Origin: Flavobacterium sp. N2820
GTDB taxonomy: Bacteria; Bacteroidota; Bacteroidia; Flavobacteriales; Flavobacteriaceae
Assembly: GCF_025947285.1 (NCBI RefSeq)
Contig: NZ_CP110008.1
Coordinates: 682,001 to 746,000, forward strand
Reading direction: 5' to 3'
DNA length: 64,000 nucleotides
The notes under the pieces are model-generated. The model searched no databases and was not told the DNA's origin. It saw only the letters and a program-made list of their open reading frames with translations. Positions 51,064 through 61,472 of the stretch are shown one piece after another. The translations under genes were made by a program, and so were the position numbers. How positions within the stretch are numbered: the stretch's first letter is position 1; every line of letters starts with the position of its first letter.

Positions 51064-51810
51064 ATGCAAGTTACTTGTAAAAATTGCGGCCTAACCTATT
51101 CGGGACATTTTTGTTCAAATTGTGGACAACCTGCTGCAACACACAAGTTAAATCTTCATTTTATTTGGCATGATATTCAACATGGATTTTTTCATTTTGA
51201 TAAAGGAGTATTATTTACTGCAAAAGAATTATTTACGCGTCCAGGCGATTCGATAAGAGAATTTATAGAAGGAAAACGTGTAAAACATTTTAAGCCAATA
51301 TCTTTAGTTATTATTTTGGCTACTTTTTATGGGCTTTTGCGCCATTTGTTTCATTTTAGTATTTTGGATAAAAAATCAGTCTCTGAAATTCAAGGGGTTG
51401 ATTATGAAAACCTAAATGAATGGATTTCGCATCATTATTCGTGGATAATTTTATTGTCAATTCCTATGTTTTCTGTGGCTTCTTTTGTTGTTTTTAGAAA
51501 GCAAGGATATAATTTCATAGCGCATTTTGTTTTGAATTCTTATATGGCTTCACAACGATTGATTTTTAGAATTGCTATTTTTCCCGTTATCAAATACTTT
51601 AGTCAATCAGAAAACATAACATTATTTGTCGACTTTTTAATGTTGATGGATATTGTTTTTATTTTTTGGTCTTACATTACTTTTTTTCAGAATTTATCAA
51701 AAGTAAAAGCTTTTTTATTTTCAATTTATGCGTATTTACTCTTCTTAGTTATTTTCTTTATACTATTATTGATAGGTGTTTTAGCCTTTGATATTCACAC
51801 GGTTAATTAA
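51064..51810 (+). CDS. DUF3667 membrane protein
   Basis: 248 residues. The start CKNCGLTYSGHFCSNCGQ is a zinc ribbon (two CxxC pairs), followed by the DUF3667 text HDIQHGFFHFDKG and ELFTRPGDSIREFIEGKR. About four hydrophobic segments follow in the C-terminal half. The family is typical of Bacteroidetes; function unknown. Confidence 0.93.
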   Translation: MQVTCKNCGLTYSGHFCSNCGQPAATHKLNLHFIWHDIQHGFFHFDKGVLFTAKELFTRPGDSIREFIEGKRVKHFKPISLVIILATFYGLLRHLFHFSILDKKSVSEIQGVDYENLNEWISHHYSWIILLSIPMFSVASFVVFRKQGYNFIAHFVLNSYMASQRLIFRIAIFPVIKYFSQSENITLFVDFLMLMDIVFIFWSYITFFQNLSKVKAFLFSIYAYLLFLVIFFILLLIGVLAFDIHTVN

Positions 51811-51876
51811 AGTTTGGATGTTGTTTTTTGGATTATTGGACAACATAATGCTAGATGTAATTTGTAATATGATGCT

Positions 51877-52350
51877 ATGAAAATACTTAAAATCATAATC
51901 ATAAGTTTTGTGTTAATTTCATTATTTATTTTAGCCTTTTACAAAACGGATAAAATAAGTATCGAAGGAACTTGGTCACCCGAAAAAATAATCTTGAATG
52001 AACAAATAATTTTTCCTTCAAAAATAGATAGTTTGTTTTTTGGAGTTAGTGCTACAACAATAATTATTAGTGATTGGAATGATTCACTTTACCTTATTGA
52101 AGGTAATGAACGCATAGGTTCACAATTTATGATTGAAAGAAAATCGGATAACAAGCATTTAATACATTTATCATCTAAACAAAAAGCATTGAATGGCACG
52201 TTTAATCTGAAAGTAGATACCTTATTTATAGATGAACTAACTTATGAAATTAGGGTTGAAATAGAGTCTAAATCAAGTTTACTGGCATTTAAACGAAAAG
52301 TCAGCACAATGCCATGGAAGCCAAAATATCCTGTAAGAGGACTTCCTTAA
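51877..52350 (+). CDS. Hypothetical single-helix anchored protein
   Basis: 157 residues with a N-terminal hydrophobic helix (ILKIIIISFVLISLFILAF), probably a signal anchor, then a beta-rich body. No family recognised. Coding DNA is A/T-rich. Confidence 0.65.
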   Translation: MKILKIIIISFVLISLFILAFYKTDKISIEGTWSPEKIILNEQIIFPSKIDSLFFGVSATTIIISDWNDSLYLIEGNERIGSQFMIERKSDNKHLIHLSSKQKALNGTFNLKVDTLFIDELTYEIRVEIESKSSLLAFKRKVSTMPWKPKYPVRGLP

Positions 52351-52366
52351 AAAATACTTAAAAAAA

Positions 52367-52389
52367 ATCCCAATCTTTCGACTGGGATT
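52367..52389. terminator. Terminator between convergent genes
   Basis: AATCCCA (52367-52373) pairs with TGGGATT (52383-52389) with A-runs before it and T-rich sequence after it, between stops at 52350 and 52410. Confidence 0.65.
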
Positions 52390-52409
52390 GTGTATATATT
52401 TAAATCAAA

Positions 52410-53450
52410 TTATTTGATAATTTCAATTTTTAGTGCTTCTTCTTGATTTACGGAATCAAAGAAACCTTGTTCGTTCATCCAATCATCACTAAATACTTTA
52501 CTCATGTATCTAGAACCATGATCAGGGAAGATAATAACAACTTTACTATTGGCATCAAATTCTCCTTCTTCAGCATATTGTTTTACCGCTTGAAAAGCTG
52601 CTCCAGAAGTATATCCTACAAATAAACCTTCTTTTTTAGCTAATTCTCTGGTAGTGTGTGCACTTTCTTCATCTGAAACCTTGATAAATTTATCAATGAT
52701 ATCAAAATCGGTTGCTGTTGGAATTAAGTTTTTACCTAAACCTTCAATGCGATACGGATAAATTTCATCGTTATCGAATTCTTTAGTTTCATGGTATTTT
52801 TTCAACACCGAACCAAAAGCATCAACACCTAAAATTTTAATGTTTGGATTTTTTTCTTTCAAGAAACGAGCTGTTCCCGAAATCGTTCCTCCGGTTCCAC
52901 TACACGCTACTAAGTGTGTAATTTGTCCTGCAGTTTGTTCCCAAATTTCTGGACCAGTAGATTTGTAATGTGCATCTACGTTAAGTTCATTAAAATATTG
53001 GTTAATGTAAACCGAACCTTTGGTTTCTTCATGTAATCGCTTAGCAACATTGTAATACGAGCGGTCATCATCAGCAGATACGTTAGCAGGACAAACATAT
53101 ACCTTTGCTCCCATGGAACGCAACATATCTATTTTGTCTCTTGATGATTTTGAACTTACGGCTAAAATACAATCATACCCTTTAATAATGCTTACCATTG
53201 CTAAACTAAATCCAGTATTTCCAGAAGTTGTTTCAATAATAGTATCGCCAGGTTTTAGAATTCCTTTTTTTTCAGCTTCTTCAATAATGTATAATGCGAT
53301 GCGGTCTTTTGTAGAATGTCCTGGATTAAAAGCTTCCACTTTTGCATAAAAATCACCAGACATGTCTGCTGTAACCTTACTTAATTTGATTAATGGCGTA
53401 TTTCCAATTAATTCTAAAACATTATTATAGGCTTTTATTTCATCTTTCAT
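52410..53450 (-). CDS. Cystathionine beta-synthase-type PLP enzyme
   Basis: 346 residues of the cysteine synthase/CBS family. [14 protein letters not shown] (about 13-26), [12 protein letters not shown] with the PLP lysine (about 49), the [10 protein letters not shown] phosphate-contacting loop and [11 protein letters not shown]. The longer N-terminal part without heme ligands or a C-terminal CBS pair resembles bacterial cystathionine beta-synthase rather than CysK, though O-acetylserine sulfhydrylase activity is possible. Single gene. Confidence 0.88.
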   Translation of the reverse strand: MKDEIKAYNNVLELIGNTPLIKLSKVTADMSGDFYAKVEAFNPGHSTKDRIALYIIEEAEKKGILKPGDTIIETTSGNTGFSLAMVSIIKGYDCILAVSSKSSRDKIDMLRSMGAKVYVCPANVSADDDRSYYNVAKRLHEETKGSVYINQYFNELNVDAHYKSTGPEIWEQTAGQITHLVACSGTGGTISGTARFLKEKNPNIKILGVDAFGSVLKKYHETKEFDNDEIYPYRIEGLGKNLIPTATDFDIIDKFIKVSDEESAHTTRELAKKEGLFVGYTSGAAFQAVKQYAEEGEFDANSKVVIIFPDHGSRYMSKVFSDDWMNEQGFFDSVNQEEALKIEIIK

Positions 53451-53588
53451 AGAAGATAATATTTGTTTTTTAAATTGAATATGAGGCAGTTAACTCAGTT
53501 TGAATTACTTTTTCATAAAAATTAGATTGTGTAAGAAGACTTATTTTGACGCTTCTAAAACCTTGCAAATTTAACAAAAAAAGTTTAA

Positions 53589-55724
53589 CTACTTCTTAAT
53601 TTTTTCTAAATCTAACAAAAAAGCAAATTCTTTAGCTAATTCTTTCAAAGCTTCAAACCTTCCCGAAGCTCCTCCGTGACCAGCATCCATATTTGTATCT
53701 AAGAACAATTGCTTGTCATTTGTTTTCATAACACGCAATTTTGCTACCCATTTTGCAGGTTCAAAATATTGTACTTGTGAGTCATGAAGCCCTGTAGATA
53801 CATACATATTTGGATAATCTTGCTTTTTAACTTGGTCGTATGGTGAATACGAAAGCATGTAATCATAATATACTTTTTCATTCGGATTTCCCCATTCGTC
53901 ATATTCTCCCGTTGTCAACGGAATAGTATCATCTAACATTGTTGTAACCACATCCACAAAAGGAACTTGTGCAATCACACCATTATATAATTCTGGTGCC
54001 ATGTTAACAATTGCTCCCATTAGTAAACCACCAGCCGATCCACCTTCTGCATACAAATGTGATGCCGAAGTGTATTTTTCTGCTATCACAAATTTTGAAC
54101 AGTCAATAAAATCGGTGAAAGTGTTAATTTTTTTCAAAAGTTTTCCGTTTTCATACCATTCTCTTCCTAAGTCCTCGCCTCCTCTAATGTGTGCAATGGC
54201 ATAAATAAATCCTCTATCTAATAAACTCAAACGTGTTGATGAAAAATACGGATCCATAGTTGCTCCATACGAACCATAAGCGTATAATAACAATGGGTTT
54301 TTTCCATCTTTTTTAATTCCTTTTCTATAAACAATTGAAATTGGCACTTTGGTTCCGTCAGTTGCGGTTGCCCAAATTCTTTCTTCGATGTAATTGTTCT
54401 TGTCGAATTTTCCACCCAAAACTTCTTGTTCTTTCAATACTTTCTTTTCCTGAGTTCTCATGTTAAAATCAATCACAGAAGAAGGTGTTGCCATCGATTG
54501 ATAGCCATAACGAAGAATTTCGGTATCAAAATCTACGTTAGTAGTTGTGTAAGCCGTATAGGTTTCGCTAGAAAATGGCAAATAGTACTCGCCTTTTCCA
54601 TTCCAAGGGCGAATTTGAATTTTGTTTAAACCATTTGAACGTTCTTCAACTACCAAATAATCTTTAAAAATTTCAATTCCTTCTAACAAAACATCTTTTC
54701 TATGTCCAATTAAATCTTTCCAGTTTTCAGCAGAAGTAGCTGTTTCTGGTGTTTTCATTAGTTTGAAATTCGTTGCTTTGTCTTTATTGGTTACGATGTA
54801 GAAACTATCGCCATAATGCGAAATAGAATATTCTAATCCACGTGTTCTTTTTTGAAATAATCTAAATTCACCATTAGGATTTTTAGCTTCTAAAATTTGG
54901 TATTCAGAAGTTAATGTACTTGATGAGCCTATAACCAAATATTTCTTTGATTTTTCTTTGTAAACAAAGGTGCCAAATGTATCGTCTTTTTCATGAAAAA
55001 CCATTGTGTCTGCCGAAGCATCAGTTCCTAAAGTATGTTTGTAAATTTTATCCGAACGTAACGTTTGTGCATCCTTACGTGTGTAAAATAAGGTTTTATT
55101 ATCACCAGCCCAAGTAGAACCTCCTGTTGTGTTTTCTAATTTCACGGGAAGAATTTCACCTGTTTCTAAGTTTTTAATTTGAATCGTATATTGTCTTCTA
55201 GAAACCAAATCGACTCCAAAAGCTGCCCATTTATTGTCTTCGCTAATGTTTAGACCGCCTAAATTAAAATAAGAATGTCCTTTTGCCATTTCATTGCAGT
55301 CAAACAAAATTTCTTCTTTGGCTTCTAAACTTCCTTTTTTACGCGAATAAATAGGATAATCTTTACCTGTTTCATAACGTGTAATATAGTAATATCCGTT
55401 ATAAAAATAAGGAACAGAACTGTCGTCTTCTTTGATTCTTCCTTTCATTTCCAAAAACAAATCATCTTGTAATTGTTTGGTATGAGCAGTAGATTTTTGG
55501 TAATATTCGTTTTCTTTATTTAAGTAATCAATAACCTCTGGGTTTTCTCTTTCGTTTAACCAATAATAGTTATCAATTCTTTTATCACCATGTTTTTCTA
55601 ATGTTTTGGGAACAATTTTAGCAACAGGCGGATGTACTTTATCAGACATTTTATTTGTTTTATTTTGACTTTGAACTGGAGCAAAAATAACACAACCTAA
55701 AAGGAAATACGTGATTTTTTTCAT
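53589..55724 (-). CDS. S9 family prolyl oligopeptidase (oligopeptidase B-like)
   Basis: 711 residues. Signal-like N-terminus (KKITYFLLGCVIFAPVQS, perhaps lipidated at Cys11). A seven-bladed propeller occupies about 80-430. The peptidase has AEGGSAGGLLMG with the catalytic Ser (about residue 561), DEWGNP, and NMDAGHGG with the His near the end. Oligopeptidase B members cut after basic residues. It is divergent from the YbaB gene. Confidence 0.93.
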   Translation of the reverse strand: MKKITYFLLGCVIFAPVQSQNKTNKMSDKVHPPVAKIVPKTLEKHGDKRIDNYYWLNERENPEVIDYLNKENEYYQKSTAHTKQLQDDLFLEMKGRIKEDDSSVPYFYNGYYYITRYETGKDYPIYSRKKGSLEAKEEILFDCNEMAKGHSYFNLGGLNISEDNKWAAFGVDLVSRRQYTIQIKNLETGEILPVKLENTTGGSTWAGDNKTLFYTRKDAQTLRSDKIYKHTLGTDASADTMVFHEKDDTFGTFVYKEKSKKYLVIGSSSTLTSEYQILEAKNPNGEFRLFQKRTRGLEYSISHYGDSFYIVTNKDKATNFKLMKTPETATSAENWKDLIGHRKDVLLEGIEIFKDYLVVEERSNGLNKIQIRPWNGKGEYYLPFSSETYTAYTTTNVDFDTEILRYGYQSMATPSSVIDFNMRTQEKKVLKEQEVLGGKFDKNNYIEERIWATATDGTKVPISIVYRKGIKKDGKNPLLLYAYGSYGATMDPYFSSTRLSLLDRGFIYAIAHIRGGEDLGREWYENGKLLKKINTFTDFIDCSKFVIAEKYTSASHLYAEGGSAGGLLMGAIVNMAPELYNGVIAQVPFVDVVTTMLDDTIPLTTGEYDEWGNPNEKVYYDYMLSYSPYDQVKKQDYPNMYVSTGLHDSQVQYFEPAKWVAKLRVMKTNDKQLFLDTNMDAGHGGASGRFEALKELAKEFAFLLDLEKIKK

Positions 55725-55758
55725 GAAGTTTTACAATAATTATTAACTGCTAATTTAG

Positions 55759-55766
55759 TATTTTTG
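55759..55766 (+). promoter_or_regulatory. -7 promoter box TATTTTTG of the YbaB gene
   Basis: An exact TAnnTTTG match 22 bases before the ATG, in the short divergent gap with the S9 peptidase. Confidence 0.6.
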
Positions 55767-55788
55767 TCGGAATAAAAAAATTAAAATT

Positions 55789-56112
55789 ATGTTTGGAGAT
55801 ATTATGGGTATGATGGGTAAACTTAAAGAAACCCAGCAAAAAGTAGAAGAAACAAAGAAGCGTTTAGATTTTGTTTTAATTGATGAAAAAAGCACTGATG
55901 GCTTGCTTGAAGTAACGCTAACTGCCAACAGAACAATCAAAAACATTACTATAAGTGATACTTTACTTAATGACAAAGAAATGCTTGAAGATTATTTAGT
56001 TAACGTTTTAAATAAAGCTATCGAAAAAGCTACAAACGTTCACGAAACAGAATTAGCGGCTGTGGCCAAAGAAGGTATGCCAAACATTCCCGGAATGGAT
56101 CTATTTAAATAA
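55789..56112 (+). CDS. YbaB/EbfC family nucleoid-associated protein
   Basis: 107 residues with the family pattern: start [23 protein letters not shown], core [15 protein letters not shown] and an end NIPGMDLFK. EbfC/YbaB forms dimers that bind DNA. The three-letter MMGKL start fits. It overlaps the convergent TauE gene's stop by eight bases (56105-56112). Confidence 0.92.
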   Translation: MFGDIMGMMGKLKETQQKVEETKKRLDFVLIDEKSTDGLLEVTLTANRTIKNITISDTLLNDKEMLEDYLVNVLNKAIEKATNVHETELAAVAKEGMPNIPGMDLFK

Positions 56113-56878
56113 TTCCCATTCCTAAAGCGATTGCCACTAAAAGCAATAAAATAGCAACAAACACTTGTAGAAATTTTAGGGTAACTTTCTTTAAAAGTTG
56201 GTTACCCAAATACGCTCCAGTAATCGCACAAAGTGTTGCAGATATTAACAGTACTTTATTTTCATACAATGTATAAGTCGTGATTTTTGAAGCATAAACA
56301 CTTAATCGGGTAAAATCGATAAACATCGAAACTACAATTCCTGTAGCAATAAAGCTTTCTTTAGATAAACCCGCTTTTATCAAAAACGCACTTCGTAAAG
56401 CTCCTTGATGTCCCGAAAGTCCGCCGAAAAATCCGCTTAAAACTCCGCCCAAAGGCAGTTTATCTTTACCAAATTCCAATTTACTCAAAAACGGAATCAA
56501 GTCTAAGAGCGCGAAAATCACTAATAAAACGGCAATGATGAATTTTACCGGAAAAACGTCTAATTGTTTTCCAAAAAGTGAGTAACTAAACAAAGGTTCT
56601 AAATCAGAAATTTGCAACAACAACCAAGAACCCACAAAAGCAGCAATAATTGCTGGAATTCCAAATTTTAGCAAGACTTCCTTGTTAGCGTGTTTCCCTA
56701 CCAAGAAAAACTTGAATAAATTATTAGCAAAATGTACAATGCCACACAATCCAATAGCAATATCAACGGGGAAAAAGAGCATAAAAACCGGAGTTAATAA
56801 AGTTCCCAATCCAAACCCAGAAAAAAAGGTTAAAATGGCGGTTAAAAAAGCTACAATTGATATGATTATGATTTCCAT
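56105..56878 (-). CDS. TauE/SafE family sulfite exporter-like permease
   Basis: 257 residues from ATG 56878 ([20 protein letters not shown]); the frame opens 51 bases earlier but that part is hydrophilic and overlaps the neighbour's stop. About eight hydrophobic segments with [14 protein letters not shown] and the second-repeat text [23 protein letters not shown], a hallmark of TauE/SafE. Members export sulfite, sulfoacetate or other anions. Substrate unknown. Confidence 0.9.
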   Translation of the reverse strand: MEIIIISIVAFLTAILTFFSGFGLGTLLTPVFMLFFPVDIAIGLCGIVHFANNLFKFFLVGKHANKEVLLKFGIPAIIAAFVGSWLLLQISDLEPLFSYSLFGKQLDVFPVKFIIAVLLVIFALLDLIPFLSKLEFGKDKLPLGGVLSGFFGGLSGHQGALRSAFLIKAGLSKESFIATGIVVSMFIDFTRLSVYASKITTYTLYENKVLLISATLCAITGAYLGNQLLKKVTLKFLQVFVAILLLLVAIALGMGII

Positions 56879-56882
56879 ATGT

Positions 56883-57944
56883 TTAAAATATTTTATCAAA
56901 TGATTTTCTATTGAATTTATAAACGCCACCTTCTGCCATTCCGAAAAGCAAATTATTGGTATTGTCTTTATAAATTGTCCAAATCATCTGCGATTTAAGA
57001 TTTTTGTCAATAGTATAGTTTGTCATTGTTTTGCCGTCATATTTCCAAGCACCTGTATCTCTATCTCCAAACCATATATTTCCTTCTGAATCTTCTTCAA
57101 TTGCAAAAATGTGTTCAAGAGTGCCTGGTTGTGACTTATCACCTCTTCTGGTACTTGTAGGATGAATTAAATGATGCTTTTCCGAAAAATTAATGATTGA
57201 ATTACCTTCCATTAGCAATACTCCTATCCCATTATTTCCTATCCAAACACGTCCTTTTGAATCGGCTAAAACGCTTCTAATATGCAAAAACTCATTCTCT
57301 TTAAGTTTTAATTTTTCATGATCAAAGATAGTTACCATTTTACCATCATAGTTAAATAATGCTCCATAAGTCGCAATCCAAACTTTATCGCCATTTGCTT
57401 CGGATATATCCGTTACACCATAAGCATCATCACGCTCTTGATTTTCCGGTTTTGGAACAATTAGATAGTTCATATTTATTCCGTCAAAACGATTTATTCC
57501 GTCTCTTTCACCTGCATTAAACCATAAATCTCCTTCGGTTTCATTCCATTCATATTTTGGATTCTTGGTATTAGTTGGATATTTTATAAACATTTCTTTG
57601 TCATATACACTTACTCCTTTAGCCGTTCCAAACCAAATTTTCCCATTCTTGTCCTCTTGAATTGAACGAATTTGATTGTTAGATAAACCTTCATTAGTTG
57701 TATAGTATTCAAATGTTTTTCCATCGTAATAGCTGACTCCTTCATTATGACTTCCAAGCCAATAATTACCTTTAGTGTCTTGAAATATAGTGCGAATACC
57801 AGAAGTAAATTTTAAAGTATCGGTTTTTGAAGTACTTACTAATTCAGAATTATTTTTTTCTTTTTCGGTCGCTTTTTGTTCAAAGCAGGAAAAGTTTAAG
57901 GATAACAAAACAATCAGGTAAATCATTTTTGAAGTTTTTTTCAT
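56883..57944 (-). CDS. Propeller-repeat lipoprotein (two-component regulator propeller), copy 1
   Basis: 353 residues: lipoprotein signal (LIVLLSLNFSC), then repeated blades of the type TIFQDTKGNYWLGSHNEGVSYYDGKTFEYY and IWFGTAKGVSVYD. These are two-component-regulator propeller repeats normally found in front of hybrid kinases, but here the protein ends after the propeller with no kinase. A surface sensing or binding role is possible. A paralogue lies 58 bases upstream. Confidence 0.9.
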   Translation of the reverse strand: MKKTSKMIYLIVLLSLNFSCFEQKATEKEKNNSELVSTSKTDTLKFTSGIRTIFQDTKGNYWLGSHNEGVSYYDGKTFEYYTTNEGLSNNQIRSIQEDKNGKIWFGTAKGVSVYDKEMFIKYPTNTKNPKYEWNETEGDLWFNAGERDGINRFDGINMNYLIVPKPENQERDDAYGVTDISEANGDKVWIATYGALFNYDGKMVTIFDHEKLKLKENEFLHIRSVLADSKGRVWIGNNGIGVLLMEGNSIINFSEKHHLIHPTSTRRGDKSQPGTLEHIFAIEEDSEGNIWFGDRDTGAWKYDGKTMTNYTIDKNLKSQMIWTIYKDNTNNLLFGMAEGGVYKFNRKSFDKIF

Positions 57945-58002
57945 TTTAGACCGATTTTATAGGATACAAAACTGAAAATTATACGGTCATAGGTACTATT
58001 TT

Positions 58003-59094
58003 TTACCAAGGCCCAATTCGTGTAACGTTTACAAAAGTTTCATTTTCATAACGATAAGCACCTTTAAATCCAACAAACCAAAGTCGTTCTTGCGTATCTT
58101 GATAAATTTGGAATGGGAAAGGTGAAAAGTCACTGTCTTTATTTTTAATTTTTGTAAATGTTTTACCGTTGTAACTATAGATATCGCGCTTATTTACACT
58201 AAACCAAAGTGTACCCTCTTTATCTTCAAATACACAACCAATTCCTCCTTCATTTTCGATGAGTTTTTCCGTAATATTAGTCAATGTGTTTCCATTATAT
58301 TTATAAATTCCAAAAGAGGTTGATATCCAATAATTACCATCGTTACTTTCAATAATTTGACTAACAAAATTAGATTGTAATCCGTCTTTTTCTGAAATGT
58401 TTTTTAGCGAATTTCCGTCATAAATATAGACACCTCCATTAGTTGCAAACCACATTTTACCTTTACTATCTTCAATAATGGAATGAATCATTTTAGGTGT
58501 GCTAATTCCCATTGAAGGATTTATTTTTCCTTCTGGAATTTCAAATGGAGTAAGTGCTTTGCCATCAAAAGTGTAAACACCATCAGTCGTTCCAATCCAA
58601 AGTACTTCTTTTTTATCCATTGTCATGCTCCATAATCCATTTTTTTTCAATATCTCTTTTTCATGAAAAACGGTAAAATATTGTCCGTCATATTTTGCAA
58701 TTCCGCCACCATAGCCTATCCAAATAGTGCCTGTTTTATCTTCAATAATGGCATGAACTGTAACACCTTGCCCGTTAGAATCCGTAAGCTCAAAATAAAC
58801 AAGTCCTGATGTATCGTAACGAGCTAATCCGTTTTGAGTTCCAAACCATAAATTTCCTTTACTATCTTGAAAAACGGTTCGAATAACCCCACTTATTTGG
58901 TTTCCTTGATAATCTGTATCATAAACACTATTTCTAAATTCTGGAAGTGTTTCTGCTCTTAAACTTATACTATCTTGATGTATTTTTGTAGCTTTAACAG
59001 GTAAATGTTGCGTGTTTTGTCCTTCACATGAATTAAATAAGAATAATAAAACAAGTGTGAAAAATCTAGTATTAATTCTTTTGAATAGTCTCAT
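58003..59094 (-). CDS. Propeller-repeat lipoprotein (two-component regulator propeller), copy 2
   Basis: 363 residues: lipoprotein signal (LVLLFLFNSC), then repeated blades with VFQDSKGNLWFGTQNGLARYD and WIGYGGGIAKYDG. Same layout as the downstream paralogue but clearly diverged, so this is a local tandem duplication. No kinase domain is joined or next to it. Confidence 0.9.
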   Translation of the reverse strand: MRLFKRINTRFFTLVLLFLFNSCEGQNTQHLPVKATKIHQDSISLRAETLPEFRNSVYDTDYQGNQISGVIRTVFQDSKGNLWFGTQNGLARYDTSGLVYFELTDSNGQGVTVHAIIEDKTGTIWIGYGGGIAKYDGQYFTVFHEKEILKKNGLWSMTMDKKEVLWIGTTDGVYTFDGKALTPFEIPEGKINPSMGISTPKMIHSIIEDSKGKMWFATNGGVYIYDGNSLKNISEKDGLQSNFVSQIIESNDGNYWISTSFGIYKYNGNTLTNITEKLIENEGGIGCVFEDKEGTLWFSVNKRDIYSYNGKTFTKIKNKDSDFSPFPFQIYQDTQERLWFVGFKGAYRYENETFVNVTRIGPW

Positions 59095-59142
59095 AATGAT
59101 TTATTATTGGTTAATTTCTTAAAAAAAAGCTTGTCTACACGA

Positions 59143-60168
59143 CTAAAAATTTAGTTTAGAAAAAGCTTCCATTACATATTCGTGCATGACTTCTTTATAA
59201 TCCAAATGTGTTACTATACGAAGTTTTCCATGTCCCATCGAACTAATCGCAATCCCTTTTTGTTTCAATTTTTCCATGAAAAGCTTTTCATCAACTGATG
59301 GTTGCAATCCAAAAATCAAAATATTAGTTTCCACAGGTGCTACATTGGCAACCCAAGGCATTTTTTCTAACAAACTTCCTAATTCTTTGGCTCTTCTGTG
59401 GTCAATTTCCAAACGACTTATATTGTTCTGCAAAGCAAATAATCCAGCGGCAGCCAAATAGCCTGATTGTCGCATGTTGCCACCAAAAATCTTTCTAATA
59501 CGTAAAGCACGATGCATATCTGCTTTACTTCCCAACAAAACCGAACCTACTGGCGCACCTAAACCTTTCGATAAACAAACAGAAATTGTATCAAACAATT
59601 CGCCATACTGCTTTGGATGTTGTTTTTTAGCCACTAAAGCATTCCACAAACGTGCACCATCTAAATGATATTTCAAATTATGCTCAATGCACACTTGCTT
59701 AATTTCTTGTAAAGGTTGTAAATCGTAACAAGCGCCACCACCTTTATTGGTTGTGTTTTCTATACTTACTAACGAAGTTAAAGGAGCATGATAAAAATCG
59801 GGATCGTTGATTGCATTTTTAACTAAATCAGCCGTAATCATGCCGCGATTTCCATCCACCAAACAGCACGAAACACCACTATTAAATGAGGCACCTCCTC
59901 CTTCATAATGATAAATATGCGAGTATTTATCACAAATTACCTGCTCGCCAGGTTGCGTGTGTAATTTTATAGCCGTTTGATTGGCCATTGTTCCCGAAGG
60001 AAAAAATAAAGCCGCTTCCATTCCAAATAAATCGGCCAAAGTTTCCTCTAACTCGTTGACTGTTGGGTCTTGTTTATAAACATCATCGCCAACTTTAGCA
60101 TTAAACATAGCGTTTAACATTTCCACTGAAGGCTTGGTTACGGTGTCACTTACTAAATTTATTTCCAT
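59143..60168 (-). CDS. L-threonine aldolase-type PLP enzyme
   Basis: 341 residues with the beta-eliminating-lyase/threonine aldolase pattern: start INLVSDTVTKPSVEML, FPSGTMANQTAI, the aspartate in KYHLDGARLWNA and the PLP lysine in CLSKGLGAPVGS (about residue 195). The enzyme splits threonine or allo-threonine to glycine and acetaldehyde. Length is normal for low-specificity enzymes. Confidence 0.92.
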   Translation of the reverse strand: MEINLVSDTVTKPSVEMLNAMFNAKVGDDVYKQDPTVNELEETLADLFGMEAALFFPSGTMANQTAIKLHTQPGEQVICDKYSHIYHYEGGGASFNSGVSCCLVDGNRGMITADLVKNAINDPDFYHAPLTSLVSIENTTNKGGGACYDLQPLQEIKQVCIEHNLKYHLDGARLWNALVAKKQHPKQYGELFDTISVCLSKGLGAPVGSVLLGSKADMHRALRIRKIFGGNMRQSGYLAAAGLFALQNNISRLEIDHRRAKELGSLLEKMPWVANVAPVETNILIFGLQPSVDEKLFMEKLKQKGIAISSMGHGKLRIVTHLDYKEVMHEYVMEAFSKLNF

Positions 60169-60204
60169 ATATCAATCAGATACCTTATTTTTGATAAAAT
60201 TTTA

Positions 60205-60308
60205 GGAGCTAATTCCCGCTATTCGTTGCAATCTTTTTTTAAATTTTGTCATACTAAGCTTGTCGAAGTAAAATTTAAAAAAAGGATTTACACTATTATC
60301 GGGGCTAT
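60205..60308. repeat. Intergenic repeat upstream of prfB
   Basis: A CCCGCTATTCGTTGCAATC word, a long T-run, AAATTTTGTC...GTAAAATTT arms flanking ACTAAGCTTGTCGAAG, then an A-run and GGATTTACAC...ATCGGGGCTA. The two halves are roughly inverted, and the inner GCTTGTCGAAG word is common in Bacteroidetes intergenic repeats. Confidence 0.55.
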
Positions 60309-60341
60309 GGCATCCCATTTCAAAACAAAACTACAATATTT

Positions 60342-61437
60342 ATGATTAATACAGAACAAGTCAGAGATATTATTGATCGCCTTGGTGCGTTAAGGAGGTA
60401 TCTTTGACATTGATGCCAAAACGATTGAGATAACTAACGAAGAAGAAAAAACATTTGCTCCCGATTTTTGGAACAATCCAAAAGATGCCGAAATTATTGT
60501 CAGAAACCTACGTTCCAAAAAGAAATGGGTTGAAGATTACAATAAAGGTGTGGAACAGGCCGAAGAACTTCAAATTATGATGGATTTCTTCAAAGAAGGT
60601 GATATTTCTGAAGAAGAAGTTGAAGCTCATTTTTATCAAACTTTAAATCACATTGAAGATTTAGAATTTAGAAACATGCTTTCCGATGAAGGAGACAGCA
60701 TGAGTGCTGTATTGCAAATTACGGCTGGCGCTGGTGGTACCGAAAGCTGTGATTGGGCTTCAATGTTAATGCGAATGTATTTAATGTGGGGCGAAAAACA
60801 AGGCTATAAAATCAAAGAATTAAACTTTCAAGAAGGAGATGTTGCAGGAATTAAAACGGTAACATTAGAATTTGAGGGCGATTTTGCTTTTGGGTATTTA
60901 AAAGGTGAAAATGGAGTGCATCGTTTGGTTCGAATTTCTCCTTTTGATAGTAATGCAAAGCGTCACACCTCTTTTGCCTCTGTGTATGTGTATCCTTTGG
61001 TGGATGATTCTATCGAAATAGAAATCAATCCCGCTGATATCGAAATCATTACTTCACGTTCGAGTGGTGCTGGTGGACAAAATGTAAACAAAGTAGAAAC
61101 CAAAGTACAATTGTTTCACAAACCAACCGGAATTCAAATTCAGTGTTCAGAAACGCGTTCACAACAAGATAACCGCCAACGTGCGATGCAAATGTTGAAA
61201 TCGCAGTTATATGAGATTGAGCTTAAAAAACAACAAGCTCAGCGAAGTGATATTGAAGCTGGAAAAATGAAAATCGAATGGGGTTCACAAATTCGAAATT
61301 ATGTGATGCACCCCTATAAATTAGTTAAAGACGTTCGTTCAGGATTTGAATCCAGTGATGTGGAGGGGATTATGAATGGAGAAATCGATAATTTCTTAAA
61401 AGCCTATTTAATGATGATGGGACAAAAAGAAGAATAA
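60342..61437 (+). CDS. prfB: Peptide chain release factor 2 with programmed +1 frameshift
   Basis: The reading begins at ATG 60342 ([21 protein letters not shown]), meets TGA at 60405-60407 and continues one base later with GAC (60406), giving about 364 residues. The second part carries the SPF stop-recognition motif (RISPFDSNA), the catalytic GGQ ([14 protein letters not shown], about residue 245) and the rest of an RF2. The CTT-TGA-C site with AGGAGGT upstream is the canonical RF2 autoregulatory shift. RF2 ends translation at UGA and UAA in the cytoplasm. Calling the gene only from the later in-frame ATG would lose 69 residues. Confidence 0.96.
60392..60408 (+). promoter_or_regulatory. prfB +1 frameshift site
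   Basis: AGG-AGG-TAT-CTT-TGA-C: an internal Shine-Dalgarno-like AGGAGGT (60393-60399) three bases before the slip codon CTT, then the in-frame TGA followed by C, the weak stop context. Low RF2 lets the ribosome pause and slip +1, so the factor controls its own making. Confidence 0.93.
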
Positions 61438-61472
61438 TTAACCTTAAAAAAAACAATTTAAATTTTAAAAAA

